64,000 bases of DNA. Origin: Trichobilharzia regenti (Eukaryota; Platyhelminthes; Trematoda; Strigeidida; Schistosomatidae). The DNA lies in the NCBI GenBank assembly GCA_944472135.2, contig OX235262.1, positions 24,475,362-24,539,361 on the forward strand, read 5' to 3'. Numbering within the stretch: position 1 is the stretch's first letter; each line of letters opens with the position of its first letter. Below the pieces are notes generated by a model. The model saw only the letters and a program-made list of their open reading frames with translations, was not told the origin of the DNA and did no database searches. Position numbers and translations under genes: made by a program. Of the stretch, positions 53,301 to 63,600 are shown one piece after another.

Positions 53301-54584
53301 TTGGCATCTGAAGTTGATTTCAAGCAGTTCATGTAAAATAGAAGTGAACCCATTGTGTGTGTACCACCTGAAAGTGATATTAGACCACCGAGTGCAGTAG
53401 AGATGTGTGGGGGACTGTGAGGAGAGCTCCTCAAGACTACAAATAGGTGAATAAAAATCCAAGTCATTGAGATGGTAGAGTAACAATATATTATCAAAAT
53501 ATGCAGAAATGAGTTATATTTATAAAAAGGTTACTTGAGTATAATGTTAAAGTCCGCTGCTACAAATTATTAATATAATCCACGGGAACGTTCACTGTTG
53601 GAATGGCGTCTGCTGGTAGATTCTGTGGACCGGTTGTAGAGTTGTCATCGGATAAGGATAATAAACTCCTGCAATAAATCCAAAGTATACAACATGGTAT
53701 GAGTGGAGCAAGTAAGCAGTAATAGCCAGAGAGAAGGCGAAGCTTCCAACAGTATAGTGTATTTTGAATTGTACGTGGAAGTTATATATATTTAAACATG
53801 AATCGTTTTAAACAAGAATCATGTACAATGTCTCTCATTTCAACAACTAACAAAAAGTGTACAATCACATTGTTACGTACTCCACAGATGTGCTGCTGAA
53901 GCCGGGTGTTCCACTGAGAGCGTAAGGAAATAATAATAATATTACTATTACTATAAACCATAAATTTGCAGAGTGAATCCCACCGCCGTGAATAAGTCCT
54001 TGAAATCTCTAACCTAAAATTGTGCATTTGAAACAACAGGCGTCATAATCGAGTCTCAATAGGAATATAATCACTCACTAGTGTGATCCAGTTGACGAGT
54101 TTCGAATCGTGGAATCCACTGTTAGCCAATATCAACCAAGTGAGATCACCTTTACTTCAAAACGTCGTCAAAACGTCTGTATTGGAAACCAAAATATTAA
54201 CTAACAGAGGTCAAGCATTTCGACAGCTGCATTGAAATCAGTCAACGCGAAATTCAAAAATAGCTCCAGCAAATTAATTCCACATTTCAAATACCTTTTT
54301 GAGCATTTACAAGAAATAATAGCAACAAAATATCTATGTTTTTAAGAGAGGGGTGACAATTAATTACGGAATTTAGGATTAGTTGATTCTTAGGCGTTAC
54401 AAACAAGTTATTACATTATCAAGAAATTTGAAAAATAACCAATGATGATTAAGAAGAATAGAATGTCTCAGATGAATTACGTAAAATATAAACAAGGTAA
54501 TAGAATTAGCTGGATTTATGAGAATAACAATAGGAGGGGAAAATCGGTTTTAAAAACTTAATACATATTATGTAGTTGACCATG
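53301..54584. other. Spacer with one RTE tail remnant
   Basis: 53885-53945 (CTGCTGAAGCCGGGTGTTCC, AAATAATAATAATATT) is an RTE terminus. The rest shows no supported gene. Several frames under 110 codons are without domains. Confidence 0.45.
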
Positions 54585-54930
54585 GGGAAGGAAGGGGCTG
54601 TACTTTTGATTGAACACCAGTCAGTAACTAGCGTAATGTTTCTGGTCCTATCTTCGGTGCAGAATGAAATCTATCAGTCAAGCTTGCAATGTGGCCAACA
54701 TGGTAGGTGACTCGCCATTATAGTGCACTGTGTAAAGTCGGTATTAGATGGTTGGAGGCAATCGGCCACAGGAAGCCTTGCTTGACCTAGGTTTCAGGTT
54801 GGTCGACACTCATGTCCCTTCTGAGGTTTGAACACGCGTCACCCAATGACGCTGTCACATACGTTACCACTGGGCTATTCAGGCTTACGATTGACCTCCT
54901 GTAGGACTGTACTGGATATTTTCTATTGGA
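54585..54930 (-). mobile_element. SINE-C, full-length minus copy
   Basis: Minus strand: TGAATAGCCCAGTGGTAACG (A box), then GTGTTCAAACCTCAG (weak B box), GGGACATGAGTG, AGGCTTCCTGTGGCCGATTG, TTGGCCACATTGCAAGC, GACTGATAGATTTCATTCTG, CACCGAAGATAGGACC. Longest of the three copies and the best guide to the family's extent (about 350 bases). Confidence 0.65.
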
Positions 54931-55279
54931 CACTAGTCAGTTATTAGTAAAGAGGCTGTCCGGATTTCGTATGAACCCACAGATATAGTTTGATCAGATG
55001 AATTCCGATTTTCTCTGCTGTATGTAAAAGTCGTACTCTTAGACCATGTGAGAGGCTAGGCGATATATGATACATAACTTTAAAAGCTTTGTTAGAGTCG
55101 ATTTGATGTCCACTCAGCATCTACGAAAAGAGCTACTATTAAGCCACGTATAGCTTTATTCGAACCTTTGACAATCAAGATGGGAGGCATTCATAAATTC
55201 GATGATGAGCCTGTCTGATCATACGCCCAATGTTACTAGCTCCGCATGAACTATTAGACTTGTAAATACACACTGAAGA
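54931..55279. other. Spacer, no feature seen
   Basis: No gene or recognised repeat. Confidence 0.45.
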
Positions 55280-56120
55280 GGAGAAACAGGACAGTTTGTC
55301 TTTATTTCTTGAACTAAGTATTGTTTGGCTAATGAATATACAGCATAGATCCACTTTCTTCTTCTTCTTTAGTGAAGCTTATTTCAGGTTATGCTTAATT
55401 GAATTTCTCCAATATGTCCTTAGTCTAACTTTAATTCTTCCCAACTATGAATGTATCATGGACATATCGGTAATAAAAATCAAGATTATACATTACATCC
55501 TTAAGAGGACCATTTTTAGTTTCGCGGGGAAAAACTCTGTTAGGATTGGGCCTAGTGGTGACCTCATGGCAACACCATAGGATTGTCTATCCATTTTCTT
55601 AATGAACAGAAAGTTTACCTACATTGTACACCTTAGAAGAAGTTCCTTTAGGGAAGGTACAGGAATTCCAATCTGTGTGCCTTGCCCTATCAATTTATTA
55701 CCCGTGTAATCAACTGTTTCCATCAGAATCACAATAGTGAAAAAGGAAGATGGATCCAATGATATCATTTATTTATACTTCATATTTGATTCCTTGATCC
55801 TTTCAGCAAACTCGAAACTATCTCTTCATAAGTTTCTTATACAACGGCTGTCAAAGTTCCACCAGTCATTTCACAGTTAAATGATATGGTGAGCTAGACA
55901 CATCGAGGACCGGTCTAAGTGGCAAGCCGTTTTTGCGAATCTTTGGTAAGCCGTATAACCATGCCAGTAGGGTTTAGTATTTCATCCAAGGTAGTTGAAA
56001 TATGACCTTGTTGTTTCAACTTATTTAAAGACTCTGTTAAATTTCTTTCATTATTTGCTGCTGTATTTTTTAGTTGATAGATTCTTGTTAAATATCTTGT
56101 TACTAACTTAAATGTCACTC
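55280..56120 (-). mobile_element. PLE family C, RT fragment
   Basis: Minus strand: LTRYLTRIYQLKNTAANNER (55915-56118), LNPTGMVIRLTKDSQKR (decayed RLYGLPKIHK), SFNCEMTGGTLTAVV-like, QIGIPVPSLKELLLRCTM, FLFIKKMDRQSYGVAMRSPL, GPILTEFFPAKL (motif B'), YYRYVHDTFIVGKN (YVDD changed to YVHD). Ends with EKFN...ISFT. Order is correct for a PLE RT; it has many stops. It covers the region N-terminal to that kept at 25790-27150. Confidence 0.75.
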
Positions 56121-56149
56121 AGAGATTTGATGTGTCACCAAAACCATTT

Positions 56150-57555
56150 TTAGCAGTCTACTGCAGACCATCATCAACAGCTGCCTTTGCTGCATACTGA
56201 AGATCAGTTGACCTTTCACAAAAGGTATAAGAAATACGGAGGTCTGGCAATGGACCAATCAAAAGGTTAAACAATCAACAAATATATGGATGGAAATGGT
56301 GATGAACTGGACATACTTTGAGGAGGTTTTTGAGTGACATCACGCACCATATCATCGCTCGAGTAGTATCCAAGTGAGAAACAACGCCTTAAGCTTTGGT
56401 CCGATGGTGATATGCAAGGAATCGTGTGAGGCAGATGATTATATTACTACTATTTCCTTTAATTCCTAGAAGAACATAGAGCTTCAGCTGCACATCTCCA
56501 CTGCCTTCGGTTCTCTGCAAACGTTTTCACCTGGCTCCAGGTCTGCCCACATGTTCTCATCTCCTCTTCACATCACCTCCTCCAAGTCACCCCACCCTCG
56601 CACTGACGATCAACTCGCCGCTTCCCTTTCGGGTTCCACTCGAGCAGTGGCTTGTTTAGTGATGTCACTTGATGGTTTCCTCAGAGTATGGTCAATCCAA
56701 TCCACCTCCATTTCTTCCTACCTATTTGTTTCACAATTGGTCCCTGATGTGTTGGTTCGCTCATTGCCAGAGATCCTTGTTGCTGATCTTTTCCGGCCGG
56801 CCATCTGATCTTGAGTATTGAGCGAAGGCAGCTGCTGATGAAGGTCTGTAGCTTGTTTGATGTGCTCTTTATGACACGTCGCCAAGTCTCTGATCCGTAT
56901 AGTGAGTAGCAGTGACTGACTTCACATTGGAGTTGAAAATCCGGATGTTATTTTTGATACTGAGTGTTGTTGACCCCCACACAGACTTGAGAGTAATGAA
57001 AGCCTACCTTGCTTTCTCGATGATCCTCGCTTTGATATCTTAATCACTTCCGCCTTTAGTTGAAATGATGCTTCCCAGGTAGATAAAGGAGTTTGTTTCT
57101 TTCAGGTTCCTCCCATTCATGCTGGCCGATTGTTGTCTGTTGTTGTGGTTGCTGTTTCTGTTGGCCAGGAATCTTCATCACCTCTGTTTTCTCTATGTTC
57201 ACCTGAAGTCTCTCCCATTTTTGATGCTTCTTCTGCCAACTAGTTGCTTTTGACTTGCATATCTTCCAGTTTGTGGGAAATCAGACATATATGATCGGCG
57301 ATGTCCAGATCCTCCAAGTTTTTTGTGTGAGTCCATTTTATGCCTGTTTCCCCGCTCCCTGTCACTGTCTGTCACATTATCCAGTCTAGCACAATCAGTA
57401 AAATCATTAGCGATATTAGGCAGCCTTGTATTACTTACTGTGAGGCAGATAGTAGAGCTTATAAGCTTACAAAGACTACAGAGAGTTTAACTGAGATCTG
57501 CTGCTGAAGCCCTATATTCCACGCAGAACCTAAGGGAATCATAATAATAATACTG
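56150..57555 (+). mobile_element. SR2-like RTE LINE, 3' end, split by another RTE
   Basis: Left part 56150-56436: FSSLLQTIINSCLCCILKIS-like, WTNQKVKQSTNIWMEMVMN, ITHHIIARV. Right part 57439-57555: AAGCTTACAAAGACTACAG, ATCTGCTGCTGAAGCCC, TATATTCCACGCAGAACC and an AATAATAATA tail. Joined, they give the normal 3' end of this family. The 12-bp direct repeat at the break shows where the other copy entered. Confidence 0.8.
56437..57438 (-). mobile_element. SR2-like RTE LINE nested in an RTE, with target duplication
   Basis: Flanked by perfect 12-bp direct repeats TGTGAGGCAGAT (56425-56436, 57439-57450). Minus strand, start to end: DYIANDFTDC-like, KNLEDLDIADHICLISHKLE (RT YADD site changed to IADH), MQVKSN, LQVNIEKTEVMKIPGQQKQQ-like, ASFQLKAEVIK..D-KARI, FSTPM, KQATDLHQQLPSLNTQDQMA, EEMEVDWIDHTLRKPSSDIT, ARVEPERE, terminus GAAGCTCTATGTTCTTCTAG and a TAGTAGTAATAT-type tail. 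At about 1.0 kb it is the longest RTE RT piece in the window; 5'-truncated and with stops. Confidence 0.9.
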
Positions 57556-57657
57556 TAACATAATGTTGAAAATATATCGTTGATATTGTATTTAGCAAGT
57601 TGTTATTTTTTTAATGAAGGGAATATCTTTGACTTTTCGTTTCATAAGTAATTGGCT

Positions 57658-58075
57658 GGAGGATTCCGTCATGAGCTGACATCGGTTAGAGAACCATCGG
57701 AAACCCTGCAGCGAATACCGGACAGCTAGCTGTTTCGTCAGCCTACCTTGAGGTTCTTCATCACTACGCACCTACCGCCAAGATTCGAACCTTTGACCTT
57801 CCGGTTACAAGGCGAGCTCGTTGATCATTCAGCAGTCACTGAGACTCAATCCAATCGACAGCCCATGAATTCCAAATCCTACGCATTCATGACATAGCGC
57901 AACCGCTAGCTAGTGTCTTCAGCGAGTAGTTGTCCTCACATCAGACCTTCTACACCCTAATGGTGACAACTTCCCACTAGAACCCCGCCCAAGTAACCAA
58001 CGTCAGCGCTCATTATTAAACCCTGTAAGCAATCAATGAAATCCCTAAAACCCATTACTTGAAAAGCATTAGTAA
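57658..58075 (-). mobile_element. SINE-A, near full-length minus copy
   Basis: Minus strand: leader (GTTACTTGGGCGGGGTTC, GTTGTCACCATTAGGG, CGCTATGTCATGAATGCG), A-box-like CAGTGACTGCTGAATGATC, GCGAGCTCGCCTTGTAACC-like spacer, B box AGGTTCGAATC, GTAGTGATGAAGAACC, GGCTGACGAAACAGCTAGC and tail. Variant with GCTGAC before GAAAC and an enlarged ACAGCTAGCTGT palindrome after it. Confidence 0.8.
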
Positions 58076-59739
58076 TTATCACCACATACATAAAACACCT
58101 TGTACTTGTAATCTTATATAATAAAAATTAAAGCACAGACATAAATTAATTAGTGAATGCCTATGCAAGGTCATATTGACTGTTTATAAAATTATATCAC
58201 TAGTAAATTGTATATTATTATTTATCTTTACCGTGAATATGTGTAGGTATTATATACAGTGAACAAATATTTACGCAAATGATGGAAGTATATATAATAA
58301 GCGCTAATACATAAACAGTAAGAGAGAGAGAAAAAAATAGTGAAACTAGTCTACTTAGATTTTCTTATAAAGAAAAGTAATCGATAAATTCTCTTCAGCA
58401 CTAATTAATTCAACTGCTAAATATTACTTTGACTGACTGAGGGTTTTTAGCGTAGAGCTTTGCACAGAAGGGTACCCAGTTCAACTTTCCAAATTCCAGG
58501 TAGTAAAAACACAAAGATAGACAAAAGATAGTAAGAAAACAAATAATAACTCAAAGAATTATAATAAGCCGAAATGTGAGGTGAAAGATAAAAGTTTAGC
58601 GGATATGAGTGAACGGTACAGACAGTATGAATGTGTCTGTGCTATTTAGAATGATTCTGAGTAGTATTACCGGTAGTCTCCGGTCACTGGTTCTTAGCAT
58701 CCTTAGACCCCCACCTATTTGGCTGCTTCAAACCAACTGTTAAAGTCTTCGTGGAGTGATACCACGTTTTGGCTTTGGACACCCTAAACTCCTTTACAAC
58801 TTAACCCTATGTCGATTAACACAAATCCTAGCCATCCCAATTGATGAAGCTTCACAACATCATTGATTAACTCACTGTCCTTATTCAACATTCGACACCT
58901 AACTTCAATATTATTCACAACTTAATACGAAGGAAAGGAGACAGAACGCAAACATCTGTGGTCAAAGTCAGCTAGCTAACGTTTTCATATCTTTCACATC
59001 CAATAGTCATGTCCCACCATCATAAAACCGGCGGTACTCACGTTCCTTGGTCGGTGTCATGTCTAAACCAGAGATGACATAAGCTGGCCTTCTGTTTGTG
59101 TGCTGAGATTTCGCCAGTAATCATTTCATTAGGGCTGATGAAACTTCTCAATTAAGTCAAGGAATTAACTTCCTCAACTACTTCACAACCTATCTTTGAG
59201 TTAGGAGACGATGGAGTCCATTCCTGCATAATTAGAAGTGAGTCGCAAGTGAAACATTCGATGATTTCTGCTGAAGGTTTTAAGAATACTCAGCATGTTG
59301 TTAGTACCTTGACCTAGGAGATAATAATCATTTAAATTTTCAAAGTTAACAAAGAATTTTCACTGGTCAATCCTAAAGTAAACTAGATTTAGTTCCATTG
59401 TTACATCTATGATAACATTTAACAAAAAATGGAGACATTTTAAACAAAAAAATTGCTTTAATAGATAGGAAATTCCATTCATCCATTAAAGGGAATATTC
59501 TTTTTACTTTGTTGTTTGACTAACTACCTTTCGCTTGAAGAAAGTAATCAACAACCTCTGACAGCCTTACTGAATACATTCATTCATTCACTCATTGATG
59601 TACTCTGTAAACCAATATCAACCCTCAAGCTTAGTGATTGGTATAAGTTTAAACTATTTTCTTGTCTCATTTCTTCGAGTTAAATAAATAAAAAAAATTC
59701 CACATTAGAAACATTTATCTGATATTAAACAAAGTGAGT
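58076..59739. other. Longest stretch without a recognised feature
   Basis: 1.66 kb with no domain-bearing frame and no match to the families above. 58620-59100 is GC-richer and pyrimidine-rich (ACCCCCACCTATTTGG). It could be unrecognised mobile DNA or single-copy intron. Confidence 0.4.
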
Positions 59740-60600
59740 GATATAGCCTTAATAATTGAATGTTGTTTCCAGCACAATCTGTTGCACATAATTACATCTC
59801 AGTGTATTCCCTCAACTTTATGAATTGCTTGATATAGCCTCACTGCCTTCTGTTTTTTGTTGTGATACACCATATATCCGATATAGGCGTGACGTCATTT
59901 CGAATGTATGTGTTTAGTGTTGTATCAATGGATAAAGATACGGTGGTGATTAACCTCTCAATCTCTCCACCGAACCATATTACTTTTTAATACTTTCACC
60001 ATGTTCCACTTTATTTTCTGATTACAAGCAAGTGAATGTATTGCACTGGCTGAGCTTCTTTTTTCAGATTATTTAACCCATATATGGAAAATCAAAATAA
60101 GTGATTCAGTGAAAAGACCCTTTTTAACGAATTTATCATGTTCGTTTATTAATTCACTTGCTCGTGTTGAGCTCGGTATATCGGTCGTTTGACTCGAGTT
60201 TTGTCCAAGAGTGTGCAAGAACACTATCTTGTATGGTTACAAAGATGTGGAAGTGGAGAAATAAGAAGCGCGATCATTGAACATCTAGTCGATAATGACC
60301 ACCCTATCACTACAGCCTCCGTCTATAAAGTCATTTACAAAATGAAAAGGAATTTGCCCAAATCATTATGTATCTAACTTATCCGTGTTGATGAAGCTAT
60401 GGCTAGCGAAACAGGAAAACCAAATCTCTGTATATAGAAAATGGTCGTTCAACCCCTACGAATTTCATGGTCTTACTCCCTCTATGCTGAAGCATGGTAA
60501 TCCTTTATCATATTTCAGATTGTATATCCTTCCTTTACTACGCCAAATGGTACTATTTATATTCGCAATTTGAATTATCTCCGGTATTATTTTACTGGTC
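59740..60600 (+). mobile_element. PLE family A GIY-YIG fragment with terminal block and one arm
   Basis: 59750-60010: terminal block (CAGCACAATCTGTTGCAC, CCGATATAGGCGTGACGTC, TCTCAATCTCTCCACCG). 60080-60135: arm (AAGTGATTCAGTGAAAAGAC), matching 19875-19930. It runs straight into VYxFTC-type coding: 60140-60377 gives FINSLARVELGISVV then TRVLSKSVQEHYLVWLQRC, RSAIIEHLVDNDHPITT and VYKVIYKMKRNLPK, a stop, then the C-terminal piece to about 60500. The 60500-60650 sequence is the T/C-rich 3' region. The other arm is not seen. Confidence 0.75.
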
Positions 60601-60655
60601 ATTTCACTTGTCATTCTTAATCAATTTTGTTTTGACGCGTTAAATTCTATGTTAC

Positions 60656-60998
60656 AACAGGTTGAGAGTGAGGCGGTAACTCATCAAAGAAGACCTTACG
60701 AAGAAGTCATGCTATATCTTGAACTGACAGAAGTTAGAATTTATGGGCTGTCGATTGGATCGGGTCTCAGTGGCTGCTGAATGGTCAGCGAGCTAGCTCG
60801 CCTTGTAACCAGAAGGTCCTGGGTCCGAACCCTTGTGGTGGGTGCGTGATGATGAAGAGTCCCAAACTGGGCTGACGAAACAGCTAGATGTCCAGTACTC
60901 CCTGCAGGTTTTCCGATGGTTCTCTAACTGATGTCAGTTCATCATGAAATCCTCCGATCAATCAGAAAAAATTCCTACAAAACCAATACTTAAATATC
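60656..60998 (+). mobile_element. SINE-A, full-length plus copy
   Basis: Leader GAGGCGGTAACTCATCAAAG, ATGCTATATCTTGAACTG; A box CAGTGGCTGCTGAATGGTC; CTCGCCTTGTAACCAGAAGG; B box GGGTCCGAACCC; GTGATGATGAAGAGTCCC; GGGCTGACGAAACAGCTAG; tail TCCTCCGATCAATCAG to CCTACAAAACCAATACTT. Same variant as the copy at 57658. Confidence 0.85.
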
Positions 60999-61019
60999 AC
61001 TTTTGATTTTAATTGCTTT

Positions 61020-61258
61020 TACATTCCAAGTATAACGTAGAGTTTTTCGTTAGAGCATTTCATTTAGCGGGTAGCACTGGTTTTATTTTTACGAGGTGGG
61101 GTTGCTGGACTTACGCCCGACCCCTACATTCATCCTCCTTATCGGCTTTACTGCGAACTTAGCGAGATTTAGGCATGAGTTGGTAGCAGAATGAGCCATG
61201 GACCATATGAGGCATGATAGTTGGCCGGCGTTCTTCCACTGAACCACCGATGCCCATC
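61020..61258 (-). mobile_element. SINE-B2, minus copy
   Basis: Minus strand: GGGCATCGGTGGTTCAGTGG, a decayed B box region, then the B2 body (GGTCGGGCGTAAGTCC) and terminus (AACTCTACGTTATACTTGG). More diverged than the other B2 copies. Confidence 0.7.
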
Positions 61259-61812
61259 TCGGATATATATGGGAAGTCGTAATAAGGAAATTGAAGTATA
61301 TAAGCTAACATGAAACCTAGTTGTGAATACATTAATATAAGGAGTCAAGTGTGCTGGAAAAATCACCCACAATTTTGTTAGTAGTTTAACATATAGATGT
61401 AACAAAGAGAGACAACATAAAATTTGTCGAAATAATAGTTTTTTTCTCAATTGATATAACATTGGTTTGTTATAATATAATTTTTTTTCTATGTGAATTT
61501 CTATGCTTCACTTTGCAAATGAAAATTCTTCTTTTTGACTTTTCTTTTTACATAAATTTATTGTCAATCAGGTTTTCTTATTCCCAGAGTGAAAATAGTT
61601 AATAGACTAAAACATCACGTAGACCTGTGAAGTACAGTTCAACGATTAGTACAAAGAGGATGGAAATAATCTAGATTTGGATAGTGCAACATCCTGTGAA
61701 CACAGAGCACTCGGACCTATTTGAGAAATCCTTCAAAGTTCAGTTCGAAACCAACAGTTCAATCAAACTTATCAAAGGTGTTGTCTGGATAAAGCTAAAC
61801 GCATAAGCAATC
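61259..61812. other. Spacer, no feature seen
   Basis: No supported gene or repeat. A 97-codon minus frame at 61169-61462 overlaps the SINE and lacks a domain. The last 11 bases are the left target duplication of the next element. Confidence 0.45.
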
Positions 61813-62408
61813 CACGAGGATATCAAAGCAAGGATCAAGAAAGCAAGAGAAGCTTTGATTACTCTCAAGTCTGTGTGGAGATAAGTCAACAGCACTCAGC
61901 ATGGAAATGAAAATAAGATCCTGATTTTCAACTCCAATCTGAACTCAGTCACTGCTACTCACTATACGGATCAGAGACTTGGCGGCGTGTCATAAAGAGC
62001 ACATCAAACAAACTACAGACCTTCATCAACAGCCGTCTTCGCTCAATACCACTCAAGACCAGACGGCCGGCCGGAAAAGATCAGCAATAGTGAAGGATCT
62101 ATGGGAGCGAATCGACACAGCAGGGACCGATTGTGAAACAAATAGGTAGGAAGAAATGGAGGTGGATTGGATTGACCATACTCTGAGGAAACCATCAAGT
62201 GACATCACTAAACAAGCCACTGCTCGAGTGGAACCCGAAAGGGAAGCGACGAGTTGATCGTCAGTGCAAGGGTGACTTGGTGGAGGTGATGTGAAGAGGA
62301 GATGAGAACATGTGGGCAGACCTGGAGCCAGGTGAAAACGTTGGCAGAGAACCGAAGGCAGTGGAGACGTGGGGCTGAAGCTCTATGTTAAAGGGAATAA
62401 TAATAATA
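61813..62408 (+). mobile_element. SR2-like RTE LINE, 3' end with target duplication
   Basis: Encodes DIKARIKKAREALITLKSVW, ILIFNSNLNSVTATHYTDQR, RRVIKSTSNKLQTFINSRLR, RSIPLKTRRPAGKDQQ-like, RKKWRWIGLTIL, ARVEPERE. The terminus is GGGGCTGAAGCTCTATG, then AAAGGGAATAATAATAATA. Perfect 11-bp repeats CATAAGCAATC flank it (61802-61812, 62409-62419). 5'-truncated; a few frameshifts. Confidence 0.9.
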
Positions 62409-62419
62409 CATAAGCAATC

Positions 62420-62854
62420 TGAAATTTCAGACTAAGCTATGCATCCGAAGTGTATTCTGAACCTGTTTGTATTAAGCAATTTATTTACATTATTTACTGG
62501 ATTTCGCTCCTGATTCGAAATAATTATGAGATTAGATTCACGAATGTATAGTCTAGATGACGACTTCAATTAAAAAAAAGCATCGCACCCCTACTCCCCA
62601 CCTGAAAGCATCGTTTTTATGCTTTCTATGGTGCTAAGAATATTTGCAGTGACGATAAAATTCAGATGGAAATTTATTACGTGTCAGGTGATTTAGTTGA
62701 CTACGTAAATCACCTTAACATCCATGAAGATTCTCATTTCATCAATAATTACACCTGGCAGAAAAGTTATCTTTGTGTTATGTGTCACAAAGTTCACATT
62801 GCCAACATGACTGATGGAATACAGTCAACACCAGTCCTAAGGACTAGATACATA
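62420..62854. other. Spacer, no feature seen
   Basis: An 88-codon plus frame (62666-62932) includes CVMCHKVHIANM but runs into an inverted RTE tail and shows no family I recognise, so I do not call a gene. Confidence 0.4.
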
Positions 62855-63045
62855 ACATTCTTATTCCTTAAGGTCCCAAGTGGAACACTGGGCTTCAACC
62901 GAGGTATATCTCTATTTTATCCTGCTTTCTAAAGTTAATTTTAGCTGCCTTCATGATTGCCCATAGGCTCTCACCTCCTCCAAGTCAATAGTCTGACGCC
63001 CAACTTGTTACTGCCTTAGTGTCCAGTCGATGAATCCATTACATT
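62855..63045 (-). mobile_element. RTE LINE 3' fragment
   Basis: Plus strand: TATTCCTTAAGGTCCCAAG, GTGGAACACTGGGCTTCAAC (complement of the RTE terminus), TTCATGATTGCCC, CTCACCTCCTCCAAGTC and GACGCCCAACTTGTTACTG. Short and decayed. Confidence 0.65.
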
Positions 63046-63049
63046 TCTA

Positions 63050-63600
63050 CAGGTCAATAAAGAGAGTTACTGCTTGCCACAGAAAAACTGTCTTACGAGT
63101 AACAAATGTGGTCCCTTCAAGCAGAAATACACCCCTCGGGTAGAGAACAATGTCGCAACAACCATAGTCGATTTTGCCAGTAGACGAAAGTATTTTACCT
63201 TTCAATTAACAGCAAAACTATTCATCTTCAGTTGAAAACGGTATTTGATATCACCTTAATTTTGCGTAACATATGCAGTGCACTTGGGTGCCCGCAGATT
63301 CTTCCTACAGAATGCTTTTAGAGATGTGAGAAACCCATGGGTGAGATCAACTGCCATGTTCAGCTTGGTGAGCGTCAATTTGATGATATATGTTAACTCA
63401 TGTTAACTCACCATGATTTGAATTTACTTGGTCTTGACTAGTTAGATAAGCTCAATCTGCCAAATGTTTCATTAAATTCAGTTTGTTCTAACGTGTCACC
63501 TTCATCAAATGATTTCACATGCACATCACGTATATCTCAGTTGTAACACTTGTGTCGAAAGCATACCCTAGTCTGTCGGGAAAATTTTGGTCGCCGCAAG
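63050..63600 (+). pseudogene. Gypsy-type LTR retrotransposon, protease region, decayed
   Basis: A plus-strand frame gives HLQLKTVFDITLILRN, ICSALGCPQILPTECF, a stop, GEINCHVQLGERQFDDIC, then in another phase HHDLNLLGLD, a stop, LDKLNLPNVSLNSVCSN. This matches the layout of a Gypsy aspartyl protease (LQLDTASDIT-IS ... ALG-P-L-PT ... LNLLGLDW---L-L). The catalytic DTA is changed (KTV), and stops interrupt the frame. Upstream, YCLPQKNCLTSNKCG could be a decayed CCHC knuckle of gag. No LTR is visible before the window's edge. Confidence 0.6.

Noticed and set aside
54960..55280. Possible extension of SINE-C or of the following PLE
   Set aside because: No alignment to other copies beyond 54930, and no PLE motif before about 55280.
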